From the NCBI GenBank assembly GCA_016788625.1, contig JAEUQX010000260.1, forward strand, positions 1-38,802: DNA of 38,802 nucleotides, given 5' to 3'. The notes below the pieces were generated by a model, which was given only the letters and a program-made list of their open reading frames with translations, did not search any database and was not told the DNA's origin. Source of the DNA: Anaerolineae bacterium (GTDB lineage Bacteria; Chloroflexota; Anaerolineae; Aggregatilineales; Phototrophicaceae). The position numbers were made by a program, and so were the translations under genes. Positions 7,427-15,580 of the stretch are shown piece by piece (the stretch's first letter is position 1; each line of letters begins with the position of its first letter).

Positions 7427-8863
7427 ATGTCGGAAGCATTTACACACGATACGTTTGTCAGCCCGTTTACCTGGCGCTATGGTTCGGCAGAAATGCGCAC
7501 GTTGTGGTCAGAGGAGCACAAGCGGCGCTTGTGGCGGCGCATCTGGGTAGCGCTCGCGGAAGCACAGCAGCAAGCAGGCTTGGTACGGGCGGAACAGGTC
7601 GAGGATTTACGGGCGCACGCGGAAGACATCAACCTGCAACGCGCACATGACATCGAGGCAGAAATCCGCCATGACCTGATGGCCGAAGTTCACGCTTATG
7701 CAGAGCAGTGCGCCATCGGCGGCGGCATCATCCATCTTGGCGCGACCAGCATGGATATTGAAGACAATGCCGAGGCGCTGCGGATGGTCGAAAGCATCGA
7801 CCTGACCCTGAATCGACTGCGGGACATCCTGACCACGCTGAAAGGGCTGATCGAACGCGAGGCCGAGCATGTATGCATAGCTTTCACGCACTTACAGCCT
7901 GCCGAGCCAACCACAGTGGGATACCGTTTGGCAAGCTGTGGGCAGGACTTGCTGGCGGACTATGACGCGCTCGATCAAGTCCGCGCGGCACTGAAGGGCA
8001 AAGGCTTCAAGGGTGCGGTAGGGACGGCAGCTTCGTACCACGAACTCCTGGCGGGCACCCGTATGACGCCAGAGGAAATGGAAGCGGAGATCATGGGGCG
8101 ACTGGGTTTGAAGGCATTCCCAATCGCGACACAGACCTATCCCCGGCGGCAGGACTGGGATGTCCTGAACGCACTGGCGGGACTGGCGTTGACCATCTAT
8201 AAGTTCGCCTTCGACCTGCGGCTGCTACAATCACCCGTGTTTGGCGAATGGTCCGAGCCGTTCGCCAGCAAGCAGGTTGGCTCATCGGCCATGCCTTTCA
8301 AACGCAACCCCATAAATGCAGAGAACCTCGACAGTCTGGCGCGTTATGTGGCTGCCCTGCCCCGCGTAGCCTGGGACAATGCCGCGCACAGCCTGCTGGA
8401 ACGCACGCTTGACGACTCGGCCAACCGTCGGTTGATCCTGCCGGAAGCATTTCTGGCGACCGACGAGATGCTTGTACGTTTGCAGAAAGTGCTGACAGGC
8501 TTGCGCATCGACCCGCAAGGCATCCGCCGCAACCTGGAGATCTACGGCGTGTTCGCGGCAACCGAGCGACTGCTCATGGAAGCGGCGCGGCGCGGTGGCA
8601 ACCGCCAGGAACTGCACGAAATCATCCGGCTGCACAGCCTGACCGCCTGGGAAGCACTGCGCCTGGGTCAGCCGAACCCGCTGTCAGAGTTATTGAGCAG
8701 TGATGCTCATCTGCAAGCGCTCATCCCTGCCGAGGAAATCCGCGAACTGCTGACAGCAGAGGGGTATGTCGGCAGTGCACCCGCGCGGGCACGAGCGCTG
8801 GCGACAGCAATTGATCAACGCATTGTCCGCAGACCGCTGAGCGAGACACCTTCGATAAAGTAG
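7427..8863 (+). CDS. purB: Adenylosuccinate lyase
   Basis: Fumarase/aspartase-superfamily lyase of 478 aa, cleaving adenylosuccinate (and SAICAR) to AMP (and AICAR) with fumarate release. The catalytic acid region is THLQPAEPTT (H155), and the flexible signature loop with the catalytic serine is GSSAMPFKRNP (S286/S287). HLGATSMDIEDN is the substrate-binding segment. The start is placed at 7427 (MSEAFTHD) with GAAGG upstream. The frame is open from 7355, but those 24 residues contain no family feature. The C-terminal 16 codons overlap the opposing ABC permease gene by 49 bp. The tripartite motif set makes the superfamily certain; the AMP-pathway role is the best fit. Confidence 0.9.
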   Translation: MSEAFTHDTFVSPFTWRYGSAEMRTLWSEEHKRRLWRRIWVALAEAQQQAGLVRAEQVEDLRAHAEDINLQRAHDIEAEIRHDLMAEVHAYAEQCAIGGGIIHLGATSMDIEDNAEALRMVESIDLTLNRLRDILTTLKGLIEREAEHVCIAFTHLQPAEPTTVGYRLASCGQDLLADYDALDQVRAALKGKGFKGAVGTAASYHELLAGTRMTPEEMEAEIMGRLGLKAFPIATQTYPRRQDWDVLNALAGLALTIYKFAFDLRLLQSPVFGEWSEPFASKQVGSSAMPFKRNPINAENLDSLARYVAALPRVAWDNAAHSLLERTLDDSANRRLILPEAFLATDEMLVRLQKVLTGLRIDPQGIRRNLEIYGVFAATERLLMEAARRGGNRQELHEIIRLHSLTAWEALRLGQPNPLSELLSSDAHLQALIPAEEIRELLTAEGYVGSAPARARALATAIDQRIVRRPLSETPSIK

Positions 8864-9687
8864 CGCTGCAAAACCACAAACATCAGCAGCATGGGCAATG
8901 TTGCCAGGAAAGACCCCATCATCAGGATATTCCAGGGGGTGTTGCGCTCGCCCTGCAGCAGGCTGATGCCAATTGTCGCCACGCGGGTCTCTGGCGTATT
9001 CGCGGCCACCAGCGGGAACAGGAAATCGTTCCAGGCCGCCTGAATGGTGATGACGGCAAAGGCGGCGAGCGCGGGCACCGAGAGCGGCAGCGTGACATAC
9101 CACAAAACCTGCAGCGGATTCGCGCCTTCCAGTTCTGCAGATTCTTCGAACTCGATGGGGATTTGCAGGAAAGCCTGACGCAGCAGGAATAGGGCGAAGG
9201 CGCTAAATGAACCCGGCACGATGAGAGCCGTCAGCGTGTTCAACCAGCCAAGACGGTTGAGCAGCATGTACTCCGGGATGAGGATGGCCTGGAACGGCAC
9301 CATCAGCAAGCCAAGACAGAGGGCAAACAGCACGCCGCGCCCCGGAAAACGAAAGCGCGCGAACCCATAAGCAGCCAGTGAACAGGTAATAAACTGCCCA
9401 ACAGTTCGCCCCAGCGTCATGATGGCGGAATTCAGCAGATAGCGATTGAAGTTGGGCGACTGGTCATAAAGCTCGGTCAGGTTCTCCATACACATGGGCT
9501 GCTGCGGAAACCACTGAATCGGAAAGGTATTCAGTTCGGCAGGGGGTTTGCAGGCCGTCGAGACCATCCACACGAAAGGCAGCGCCATCGAAAATGCGCC
9601 GACCAGCAGCATGGCATATGTGAGCAGTTTGAGCGGACGGCTAAGATCAGCATAGCCGCTCGGCTGAGCGAGTTGTTGGGCTTTCAT
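8815..9687 (-). CDS. Sugar ABC transporter permease, MalG/CUT1 type
   Basis: Inner-membrane subunit of a carbohydrate importer, 290 aa, about six membrane segments. The coupling motif is EESAELEGANPLQVLWYVTLPL, abbreviated here as EESAELEGA then LPLSVPAL. The C-terminus ends in the CUT1-type pattern RYFIEGVSLSGL. Its ATG overlaps the stop of the partner permease (ATGA). Its 3' end runs 49 bp into the opposing purB. No ATPase gene accompanies the set, as is common in CUT1 systems that share a MsmK-like ATPase. The sugar cannot be predicted. Confidence 0.93.
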   Translation of the reverse strand: MKAQQLAQPSGYADLSRPLKLLTYAMLLVGAFSMALPFVWMVSTACKPPAELNTFPIQWFPQQPMCMENLTELYDQSPNFNRYLLNSAIMTLGRTVGQFITCSLAAYGFARFRFPGRGVLFALCLGLLMVPFQAILIPEYMLLNRLGWLNTLTALIVPGSFSAFALFLLRQAFLQIPIEFEESAELEGANPLQVLWYVTLPLSVPALAAFAVITIQAAWNDFLFPLVAANTPETRVATIGISLLQGERNTPWNILMMGSFLATLPMLLMFVVLQRYFIEGVSLSGLRTMR

Positions 9688-10664
9688 ACCCCGCCCTCCG
9701 ATTCATAGTAGACCCAACGGCGCTGAAGACGAAGCTGAAGAATCGTCATGCCAAGGATGATGAGGAACAGAACCATGGCAATCGCGGATGCGTAACCAAA
9801 CTCGGACTTCAGGAACCCACGATCATACATGAAGTAGGTCAGCGTAACTGCGCTGCCACCTACCCCGCCACGCGTGGTACGCGCTGTCATGACATAGACC
9901 TGATCAAAGACCTGGAAGGCGTTGATGACCGACAGCAGGACGATAAAGAAAGTCGTCGGCGACAGCATGGGCAGGGTGACGAAACGAAAACGCTGCCAGC
10001 GATTGGCACCATCAATGATGGCCGCTTCATAAAGCTGGCGCGGAATGTTTTGCAGCCCGGCAAGAAAGAGCACCATGTCAAAGCCGATGCGCTGCCAGAC
10101 CATGACGATGCCGATAGGAATGAGCACCAGATCGGGGCGTGTAAGCCAATTCAAATCACGCAGTCCGAGCGGCGATAACAGGTTTCCCGCCAGTCCGTAA
10201 CGCGGCTGAAAAATCCACGTCCAAACCATCGCGGCAGCAACAGTGGAGGTCACTACTGGCAGGAAGTAAATGGTGCGGAAGATGCCGCGCCCACGCAACT
10301 GCTGGTTGAGCAGGAGCGCCACGAACAACGCAGATGCCACACCGACGGGCACAGCAAAAATGAGCAGCTTGAGCGTATTGGTCAGCGCCTGCCAGAATGC
10401 CGAGTCGTTCGCCAGGCGCTCAAAGTTAGCGAAACCGATGGGCACAGGGGGCTTGATGGCGTTCCATTCCTGAAACGACGTGATGAACGCGTTCAGCACG
10501 GGGATACCAAAGAAGAAAAGCAGGCCAAGCACATTCGGGGCCACGAGTGCCAATCCCCACAGCGCCCTTCTGCGCGTGAGCGGGGTGCGCCCCAGCCAAT
10601 TCAAGGCTATCGTCATGATGTTTCTTGAGACTTCGGGTAAATCAGGGAGGGAAACCTTACGCAC
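9684..10664 (-). CDS. Sugar ABC transporter permease, MalF/CUT1 type
   Basis: Partner permease, up to 326 aa, with about six membrane segments beginning at a hydrophobic segment near residues 34-56 and the coupling loop EAAIIDGANRWQRF. The annotated start is a GTG at 10664, 15 bp after the binding-protein stop. It has a purine-rich GGGGAGG directly before it, which is unusually close. An in-frame ATG at 10616 (MTIALNWLG) is the alternative and gives 310 aa, but its ribosome site is weak. The start is therefore unresolved, while the family is secure. The 4-bp overlap with the MalG-type gene shows translational coupling. Confidence 0.9.
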   Translation of the reverse strand: MRKVSLPDLPEVSRNIMTIALNWLGRTPLTRRRALWGLALVAPNVLGLLFFFGIPVLNAFITSFQEWNAIKPPVPIGFANFERLANDSAFWQALTNTLKLLIFAVPVGVASALFVALLLNQQLRGRGIFRTIYFLPVVTSTVAAAMVWTWIFQPRYGLAGNLLSPLGLRDLNWLTRPDLVLIPIGIVMVWQRIGFDMVLFLAGLQNIPRQLYEAAIIDGANRWQRFRFVTLPMLSPTTFFIVLLSVINAFQVFDQVYVMTARTTRGGVGGSAVTLTYFMYDRGFLKSEFGYASAIAMVLFLIILGMTILQLRLQRRWVYYESEGGV

Positions 10665-10679
10665 CCCTCCCCGTCTCTG

Positions 10680-11984
10680 TTAACGAACGGCAGAAAGCTG
10701 AGTGTTGATGAAGTCGCAGGCGTCCTGGGCGGCCTGTTCAACCGAAACCCCCAGGTCGAAGACATTAACGACCAACTCGGTGTTGATCTTGTCCCAGATT
10801 TCATCGAACACCGTGACACCCTGTGAGTCCTCAGTCGCGTCAATGAAAGCCTGAATATTGACTTCCGTATCGCCAAACGAGTCAACCCAGATTTGCTGAA
10901 CGGCCGGATTGGCAGGAGCAACGCCACCAGCCTCGGCAAAAAAGCGCTGGCCCTCATCACTGGACAGATAGACAATCAGATTGGCGGCCAGATCGGGGTT
11001 CGGCGTATTGGCCGAAGCGACATAGCCAACCGAATGCACGATGGAACGGGTGCGTCCAGTCTCGGGATTGCGCGGCAGGCGCACAACGTCCCAATTGAAC
11101 GTCGCTTCTTCCAAAGCCGTCGGCAGCTTCCACGAACCAGCGCTGACCATCGCCAGCTTGCCCGCCAGCCAGAAGTTAAAGGCATCATCTGCCGAAGCGC
11201 CGCCCATGATTGAGACGCTCGGCATATAGCCGTTGTCATACAGGTCCTTGAGGAAGTTGAGCGCATCAAGGCTGCTGGTCTCCGTCAGCGTACACTGCGT
11301 CCGGCCAGGGCCAACGATGGGCGGAATGCCGGTCGAGGCAATCCAGTTGGGATAACCCGACTGATACTCCGAGTAGACTGCCGCTCCATAAATGTCCTGT
11401 TCCGCGTTGGTCAGCGCGGCCGCCGCCGCCGCAAAACCGTACCAGTCCCATTTTTCGCTGGGGTAAGAAATACCTGCCGCGTCAAAAATATCTTTGTTGT
11501 AGAAAATAACGATGGTATCCCAATTGACCGGGGCAGCATAGAGATCACCGTTATCACCCCAGCGGTAAGGATCGATCATGCCAGAACCCCAGACTGAGGT
11601 ATCAACCCCCGCCTCATCGAAATACGTCTGTAAATCGAGCAGCGCATCATTACTGGCATAGAAAAAGAACCGATCCTGAGAAACATTGAAGACATCCGGC
11701 ATGTTGCCACCCGCGACATTGGTCTTCAACAGATCCCAATACTGCTGCCACGGTTGTACCTGCAAGTCAACCGTCGCGCCGGGGCAGTATTTCTCTGACC
11801 ATACGTCGATGGCGGAACCAATCACTCGCGCCCAATTCTCGTCCCACACCCACATGGTCAGATTGCCGGGTTCAGCACAGTTCTGCGCGCCGATCACTGG
11901 CACGTCCTGGGCATAGGCAACAGATACAACCAGCGCGAAAAGCAAGACTACAAGCAGCCAACTACATCGTTTTGCGTGTCGCAT
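10680..11984 (-). CDS. Sugar ABC transporter substrate-binding protein (family 1)
   Basis: Secreted solute-binding protein, 434 aa. The signal peptide has RHAKR, a hydrophobic core at residues about 9-22 and cleavage near AYAQD, without a lipobox. The mature part has features of family 1 binding proteins: WVWDENWARVI at the start of the first lobe, NMPDVFNVSQDRFFFYAS, and NKDIFDAAGISYPSEKWDW, the usual hinge and ligand region. It is the first of three transport genes and lies 74 bp after a TatA/B-like gene. The ligand is probably a di- or oligosaccharide or glycerol-phosphate compound, but this is not determined by the sequence. Confidence 0.92.
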   Translation of the reverse strand: MRHAKRCSWLLVVLLFALVVSVAYAQDVPVIGAQNCAEPGNLTMWVWDENWARVIGSAIDVWSEKYCPGATVDLQVQPWQQYWDLLKTNVAGGNMPDVFNVSQDRFFFYASNDALLDLQTYFDEAGVDTSVWGSGMIDPYRWGDNGDLYAAPVNWDTIVIFYNKDIFDAAGISYPSEKWDWYGFAAAAAALTNAEQDIYGAAVYSEYQSGYPNWIASTGIPPIVGPGRTQCTLTETSSLDALNFLKDLYDNGYMPSVSIMGGASADDAFNFWLAGKLAMVSAGSWKLPTALEEATFNWDVVRLPRNPETGRTRSIVHSVGYVASANTPNPDLAANLIVYLSSDEGQRFFAEAGGVAPANPAVQQIWVDSFGDTEVNIQAFIDATEDSQGVTVFDEIWDKINTELVVNVFDLGVSVEQAAQDACDFINTQLSAVR

Positions 11985-12058
11985 ATTCCCTCACTTTGCT
12001 GCATATCCGCCAGTACGATTGAACAAAGACTCACACAAGCTTTTGAATATCTGCGGCC

Positions 12059-12523
12059 TTACGACTCTTCGTCGGACGACCTACCCGACCAGGTGCCAAA
12101 GTCCGCGCTGCCGTTGCTAGAGGGAGCGCTGGCTGATGTTGTGGGCGGCTTGACGGGAAGGGGCTTACTGGAAGGCTCGCGAACCGTGGCGTGTTGTTTG
12201 ATATCCTTGAGCTGTGAAGTCGTCTCGTCAAGTGCTTCCTGCATCGGCTTGGTGACTGGCGACATGGCCTTTTCCACCTGCTTGTTTATCTGACGGTTCA
12301 AATTGCCGCGTGTGGGCACTTCCTTCGGCAGCTCAATATCGACGCCAGCATCCTTGAATTCCTTCTGAATGTACGTCATCGTCTCGGCCCACATCGCCCG
12401 TGCCTTAGCAGCATATTTCCCCAGGATGTAGGCCCACTGAATCATGCGCTTGGGACCCGCCACGACCAGCATGATGATCAGAATGGCGATGAGTTCCGCG
12501 CCGCCGATGCCCAGGATTTCCAT
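12059..12523 (-). CDS. TatA/TatB-like twin-arginine translocase subunit
   Basis: Small single-span membrane protein, 154 aa. One transmembrane helix spans residues about 8-23. The typical short hinge (GPKR) and amphipathic helix (ILGKYAAKARAMWAE) follow, as in the TatA/Hcf106 family that forms the Tat channel or receptor. The C-terminal half (residues 75-154) is acidic and Ser/Pro-rich and looks disordered, longer than in canonical TatA and closer to TatB. No tatC is in the window. It lies between two catabolic/transport blocks in the same direction, 55 bp after the zinc dehydrogenase. Assignment to TatA versus TatB is uncertain. Confidence 0.8.
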   Translation of the reverse strand: MEILGIGGAELIAILIIMLVVAGPKRMIQWAYILGKYAAKARAMWAETMTYIQKEFKDAGVDIELPKEVPTRGNLNRQINKQVEKAMSPVTKPMQEALDETTSQLKDIKQHATVREPSSKPLPVKPPTTSASAPSSNGSADFGTWSGRSSDEES

Positions 12524-12578
12524 ACCTTACCCTCACTCTATGCGTCGTCAGATGTGATTATAGCGCTGCCCGCAGCAG

Positions 12579-13625
12579 CTATCCATGTTGACGATTGGGC
12601 AGCACGACGGCGCGAACAACACCATCCTGGTACAAGCCAGCTACCTCAAATGCCTCGCGGGTCTGATCAAGGTTAAACTGATGCGTCGCCAGCGAGTCCA
12701 GATCAACCTGTTTGCTGAGCGCAAGCTGGATAGACACCGGATAAGTATGCTTCATGCGGCGCGAATGCTGGATCAGCAGTTCTTTACGCCGCGCAGCCGA
12801 AGCCTTGATGGTAAGAACATCTTCGACCGGGATACCGACAATGATAACCCTGCCACCAAAACGGGCAACCTCGACACAGATATTCGTCGTATCCGCCACC
12901 CAGGCAGCTTCCAGCGCCAGATCAACGCCGCGTTTGTTGGTAGCGCGCATAATCTCGGCCACCACATCAGTCTCGTCAGCGTTGTAGATAACATCCGCGC
13001 CGAATTGAGCAGCCTGATTGAGCCGCCAGACGTGGCGATCAACCGCGAAAATACGCCGCGCGCCAGCAAGCCGCGCCAGACGAATGAGCAGCAGACCAAT
13101 ACCGCCGCACCCGATCACAGCCACATCTTCGCCAAGCTGTACCTGCGCCAGGCGGGAAGCGTGCAGCGCCACACCAAGCGGTTCGAGCAGCGCGATACTG
13201 GCATCGGAAATGCCCGTAGGAATGGGGACGCAGGACTTGGCCGGGTGTACCATGCGTTCACGCAGCGCGCCGTGATGCGGCCACAAACCCATGAAGATCA
13301 TGTTGAGGCACAGATGCGGTTCACCTGCTCGGCAGTGTTCGCATTCACCACAATTGGTGGCCGGGTCAATCGCAACACGATCGCCCACCTTGAGTGTGGT
13401 CACACCTGCGCCAAGCGCCAGGACACGGCCAGCGGCTTCGTGCCCCAATGTGAACGGCCCATCGCTGGCGATGCCGCCAACATTGCCGTACATGTAGGTA
13501 TGCAGGTCACTGCCGCAGATGCCGACGGCTGTAACGTCCAGCAGCACCTCTCCCGGGCCGGGTTCGGCGTCCGTGCCCTCTTCAATGCGAATATCACGCG
13601 GGCCGTAGAGTGACGCGATCTTCAT
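12579..13625 (-). CDS. Zinc-containing alcohol/polyol dehydrogenase (medium-chain)
   Basis: NAD(P)-dependent medium-chain dehydrogenase of 348 aa, sorbitol/threonine-dehydrogenase type. Catalytic zinc ligands C37 (in GICGSD) and H62-E63 (GHE) and four structural-zinc cysteines (C92, C95, C98, C106) are all present. The dinucleotide motif is IGCGGIGLLL near residue 170. It lies 19 bp after the iron alcohol dehydrogenase, in the same operon. Likely role: oxidation of a sugar alcohol or secondary alcohol in a catabolic pathway, perhaps of a compound imported by the nearby sugar transporter. A good AAGGA ribosome site precedes the ATG. Confidence 0.9.
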   Translation of the reverse strand: MKIASLYGPRDIRIEEGTDAEPGPGEVLLDVTAVGICGSDLHTYMYGNVGGIASDGPFTLGHEAAGRVLALGAGVTTLKVGDRVAIDPATNCGECEHCRAGEPHLCLNMIFMGLWPHHGALRERMVHPAKSCVPIPTGISDASIALLEPLGVALHASRLAQVQLGEDVAVIGCGGIGLLLIRLARLAGARRIFAVDRHVWRLNQAAQFGADVIYNADETDVVAEIMRATNKRGVDLALEAAWVADTTNICVEVARFGGRVIIVGIPVEDVLTIKASAARRKELLIQHSRRMKHTYPVSIQLALSKQVDLDSLATHQFNLDQTREAFEVAGLYQDGVVRAVVLPNRQHG

Positions 13626-13644
13626 AGCCAGTAGTCCTTGTGCT

Positions 13645-14796
13645 TCATTGGGCGGCGATCAGAATATGGCGCATTTCGTCGGAGGTGAGCTTGATGGGGT
13701 TGCCCTGCATCGAACTGGCAACCGCCGCTTTCTCGATTAGCGTAGGATAATCGTCAGGCGTAATGCCATAACGCCCCAGTGGCGCGATGTCGAGCGCGGT
13801 AGAGAGATCATCCGCCCAGATAGCAGCGTCTTCAGCACGGGCGTCCGCGTGTCCCGTGAGCATCCGTGCGATTTCACCGTAGCGGCGAAGCGCATCTGAT
13901 TCGGGCGCACGTTCTCGCAGCGCACGAATATTAGCTTCTATGACAAATGGCAGCAACCGCGCGCAGATTGCTCCGTGCGGCGCGTCGAACATCCCGCCAA
14001 AAGGCCCGGCGAAACCATGCACCGCACCCAGCTTGGCATTCGAGAGCGCAAACCCGCCGTAAAGGCTGGTCAGCGCCATATCCTCACGAGCGGCAGCGTG
14101 GTCAGGCTGCTCGTATGCCAGTCGCAGTGAACGCGCGGCTCGCTGAATACCATCACGGCACAGCGCATCCGTCATCGGGTTGGCCTTATTGGAAACGAAC
14201 GGCTCAATCACCTGGGTCAACGCATCCAGTCCGCTCTGCGCGGTGACGGCGGGCGGCGAGGAATGTGTCAGAGTGGGGTCAATGACGGCCACACGCGCCA
14301 GCATCAGCGGGCTGCGAAGACTGACCTTGACGCGGTGCGATTCTGACGCAAGCACAGCATTGCTTGTGACTTCCGATCCGGTTCCCGCAGTGGTCGGAAT
14401 AGCGATAAACGGCGCGGACTGCTGCGTGATCGGCTGTCCACGCCCGATGACTTCGAGATAATCGAGCGGGTCGCCGGGATTGGTCAACAGCGCGGCAATG
14501 GCCTTGCCCGTATCCAGCACGCTGCCACCGCCCATGGCAATGATCATCTCGGCAGCAGAGTCGCGGCCAAGTTGTGTGCCCTGCCGTGCCAGTTCGACAG
14601 ACGGTTCACCGCTAACGCTGAAAACCGTCACAGCAATCTTGTGCTCGGTCAGCAGGGAAATGAGCGATTGGGCACGTACAGGACTGCTGCCCGTGACCAC
14701 AAGCGCGCGTGTGCCGAAACGGGCGGCAACAGAGCCGATATTCTGTAAGGCTCCCGCCCCAAAGATGATGCGGGCGGGCGCAGCAAATTCAAACAT
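13645..14796 (-). CDS. Iron-containing alcohol dehydrogenase
   Basis: Group III metal-dependent dehydrogenase, 383 aa, full length. The NAD-binding motif is GGGSVLDTGK (about residues 90-99), with a TTAGTGSEVT substrate loop. Metal ligands are an Asp in SGLDALTQ and His residues in GAVHGFAGP and DAPHGAICA. The gap to the ABM-domain gene is 20 bp and to the zinc dehydrogenase 19 bp, so the three are co-transcribed. Two different dehydrogenases side by side suggest consecutive oxidations or reductions of the same carbon skeleton. Alternative members of the family include maleylacetate reductase and glycerol or lactaldehyde dehydrogenases; the sequence does not decide. Confidence 0.92.
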   Translation of the reverse strand: MFEFAAPARIIFGAGALQNIGSVAARFGTRALVVTGSSPVRAQSLISLLTEHKIAVTVFSVSGEPSVELARQGTQLGRDSAAEMIIAMGGGSVLDTGKAIAALLTNPGDPLDYLEVIGRGQPITQQSAPFIAIPTTAGTGSEVTSNAVLASESHRVKVSLRSPLMLARVAVIDPTLTHSSPPAVTAQSGLDALTQVIEPFVSNKANPMTDALCRDGIQRAARSLRLAYEQPDHAAAREDMALTSLYGGFALSNAKLGAVHGFAGPFGGMFDAPHGAICARLLPFVIEANIRALRERAPESDALRRYGEIARMLTGHADARAEDAAIWADDLSTALDIAPLGRYGITPDDYPTLIEKAAVASSMQGNPIKLTSDEMRHILIAAQ

Positions 14797-14816
14797 GGTA
14801 TTAACCTACCCTATCC

Positions 14817-15119
14817 TCATTCCGGCGAGGTGCGCAGCAAATATTGATAACGAATGCCTGTGCGCGGTTCAGCCATCATATCCACAACGGTATCGCGCCA
14901 TTTCAGGTAGTGTGCGGTTTCGCGGTGCCGGGCGGGCGCATCATCCGAGCGGTACGCTTCGATGAGGACAAATCGCGTCGGATCATCGGCTTGCTGAATG
15001 AAATCGAATTGGGCAATGCCTGGTTCCTGAATGCTGTTCCGCGCATTTTCGAGCGTAGCAGCGATAAACGGGTCAATGTACTCAGCTTTAATGTGAATGT
15101 GAACCAGAGCGACAAACAT
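14817..15119 (-). CDS. Antibiotic-biosynthesis-monooxygenase (ABM) domain protein, LsrG/YgiN-like
   Basis: Single ferredoxin-like alpha+beta domain of 100 aa. The N-terminal strand [11 protein letters not shown] is followed by a helix (residues 15-27), the EPGIAQFDF segment, [12 protein letters not shown] and [10 protein letters not shown], the usual order in LsrG and YgiN proteins. The start at 15119 is chosen because AGGAG lies 7 nt upstream; the longer open frame to 15200 adds an Arg-rich tail with no match to the fold. It is the first gene of the dehydrogenase operon. Members include quinol monooxygenases, isomerases and LsrG, so the reaction is unknown. It probably acts on a product of the neighbouring dehydrogenases. 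Confidence 0.82.
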   Translation of the reverse strand: MFVALVHIHIKAEYIDPFIAATLENARNSIQEPGIAQFDFIQQADDPTRFVLIEAYRSDDAPARHRETAHYLKWRDTVVDMMAEPRTGIRYQYLLRTSPE

Positions 15120-15154
15120 AGCGCGTCTCCTGATGCAAATTACCAGACGGCGCA

Positions 15155-15183
15155 ATCTTAACCTTTTGTGAGATTGGTCGCAA
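15155..15183 (-). promoter_or_regulatory. Promoter of the ABM/dehydrogenase operon
   Basis: On the minus strand: -35 TTGCGA (15183-15178), a 17-bp spacer and -10 TAAGAT (15160-15155). Two copies of AAGATTGCG, ending at plus positions 15151 and 15179 (28 bp apart), overlap the -35 and -10 boxes. This suggests a regulator bound to tandem sites. Confidence 0.6.
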
Positions 15184-15212
15184 TCTTTAGCGATAACCAC
15201 CTCTATTTGGGG

Positions 15213-15240
15213 TTACAATCTGGAATGTGTGGCTTATAAT
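15213..15240 (+). promoter_or_regulatory. Promoter of the HEAT-repeat gene
   Basis: -35 TTACAA (15213-15218), a 16-bp spacer and -10 TATAAT (15235-15240), a strong match. Transcription should begin about 28 nt before the ATG at 15275. It is divergent from the promoter at 15155-15183. Confidence 0.75.
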
Positions 15241-15274
15241 CTGACCAATATTGTTCAGACTCAAGAGGGTGCGT

Positions 15275-15523
15275 ATGTCCGAATCCCAAAAACGCATCAT
15301 CAACTTCCATATTGCGCGACTGCAAGACAAAAGCCGTGACGTGCGCCTGAAGGCCATCGCAGAGTTGGCGCTGCTCCCAGACCCAGAGGTGCTGGAGGCC
15401 TTGCAGGGTGTCTTCAAGACCGATGGTGATCTGGAAGTTCGGAAGGCTGCCCAGGAAGCGGGCAGGAATGTATTCATCAAACTCAAAGAGCAGAACGCGC
15501 CGGGTGGCAGCGCAGGTATCTGA
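15275..15523 (+). CDS. Small HEAT-repeat protein
   Basis: 82-aa protein dominated by helices. RDVRLKAIAELALLPDPEVLEAL and the following DLEVRKAAQEAGRNVF fit two PBS-lyase-type HEAT-like repeats, here cited by their core motifs VRLKAI and VRKAAQ. The ATG at 15275 is chosen over the in-frame TTG at 15251 because AGAGG sits 8 nt upstream. It has its own promoter and terminator and is not part of an operon. HEAT repeats bind proteins; no catalytic residues are visible. Function unknown. Confidence 0.8.
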   Translation: MSESQKRIINFHIARLQDKSRDVRLKAIAELALLPDPEVLEALQGVFKTDGDLEVRKAAQEAGRNVFIKLKEQNAPGGSAGI

Positions 15524-15545
15524 CCAGATTGATGCGCTTGTTGGA

Positions 15546-15576
15546 GGGGCGACTGTTCATACAGCCGCCCCTTTTT
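15546..15576 (+). terminator. Rho-independent terminator after the HEAT-repeat gene
   Basis: Stem GGGGCGACTGT (15546-15556) pairs with ACAGCCGCCCC (15561-15571) with one A-C mismatch and a TCAT loop, followed by TTTTT. It starts 22 bp after the HEAT-repeat stop. On the opposite strand the hairpin lies just after the valS stop but has no U-tract. Confidence 0.85.
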
Positions 15577-15580
15577 ATAC

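Noticed and set aside
12585-13613. 342-codon plus-strand open frame opposite the zinc dehydrogenase
   Set aside because: It mirrors a gene with all zinc ligands intact and its translation shows no family motif.
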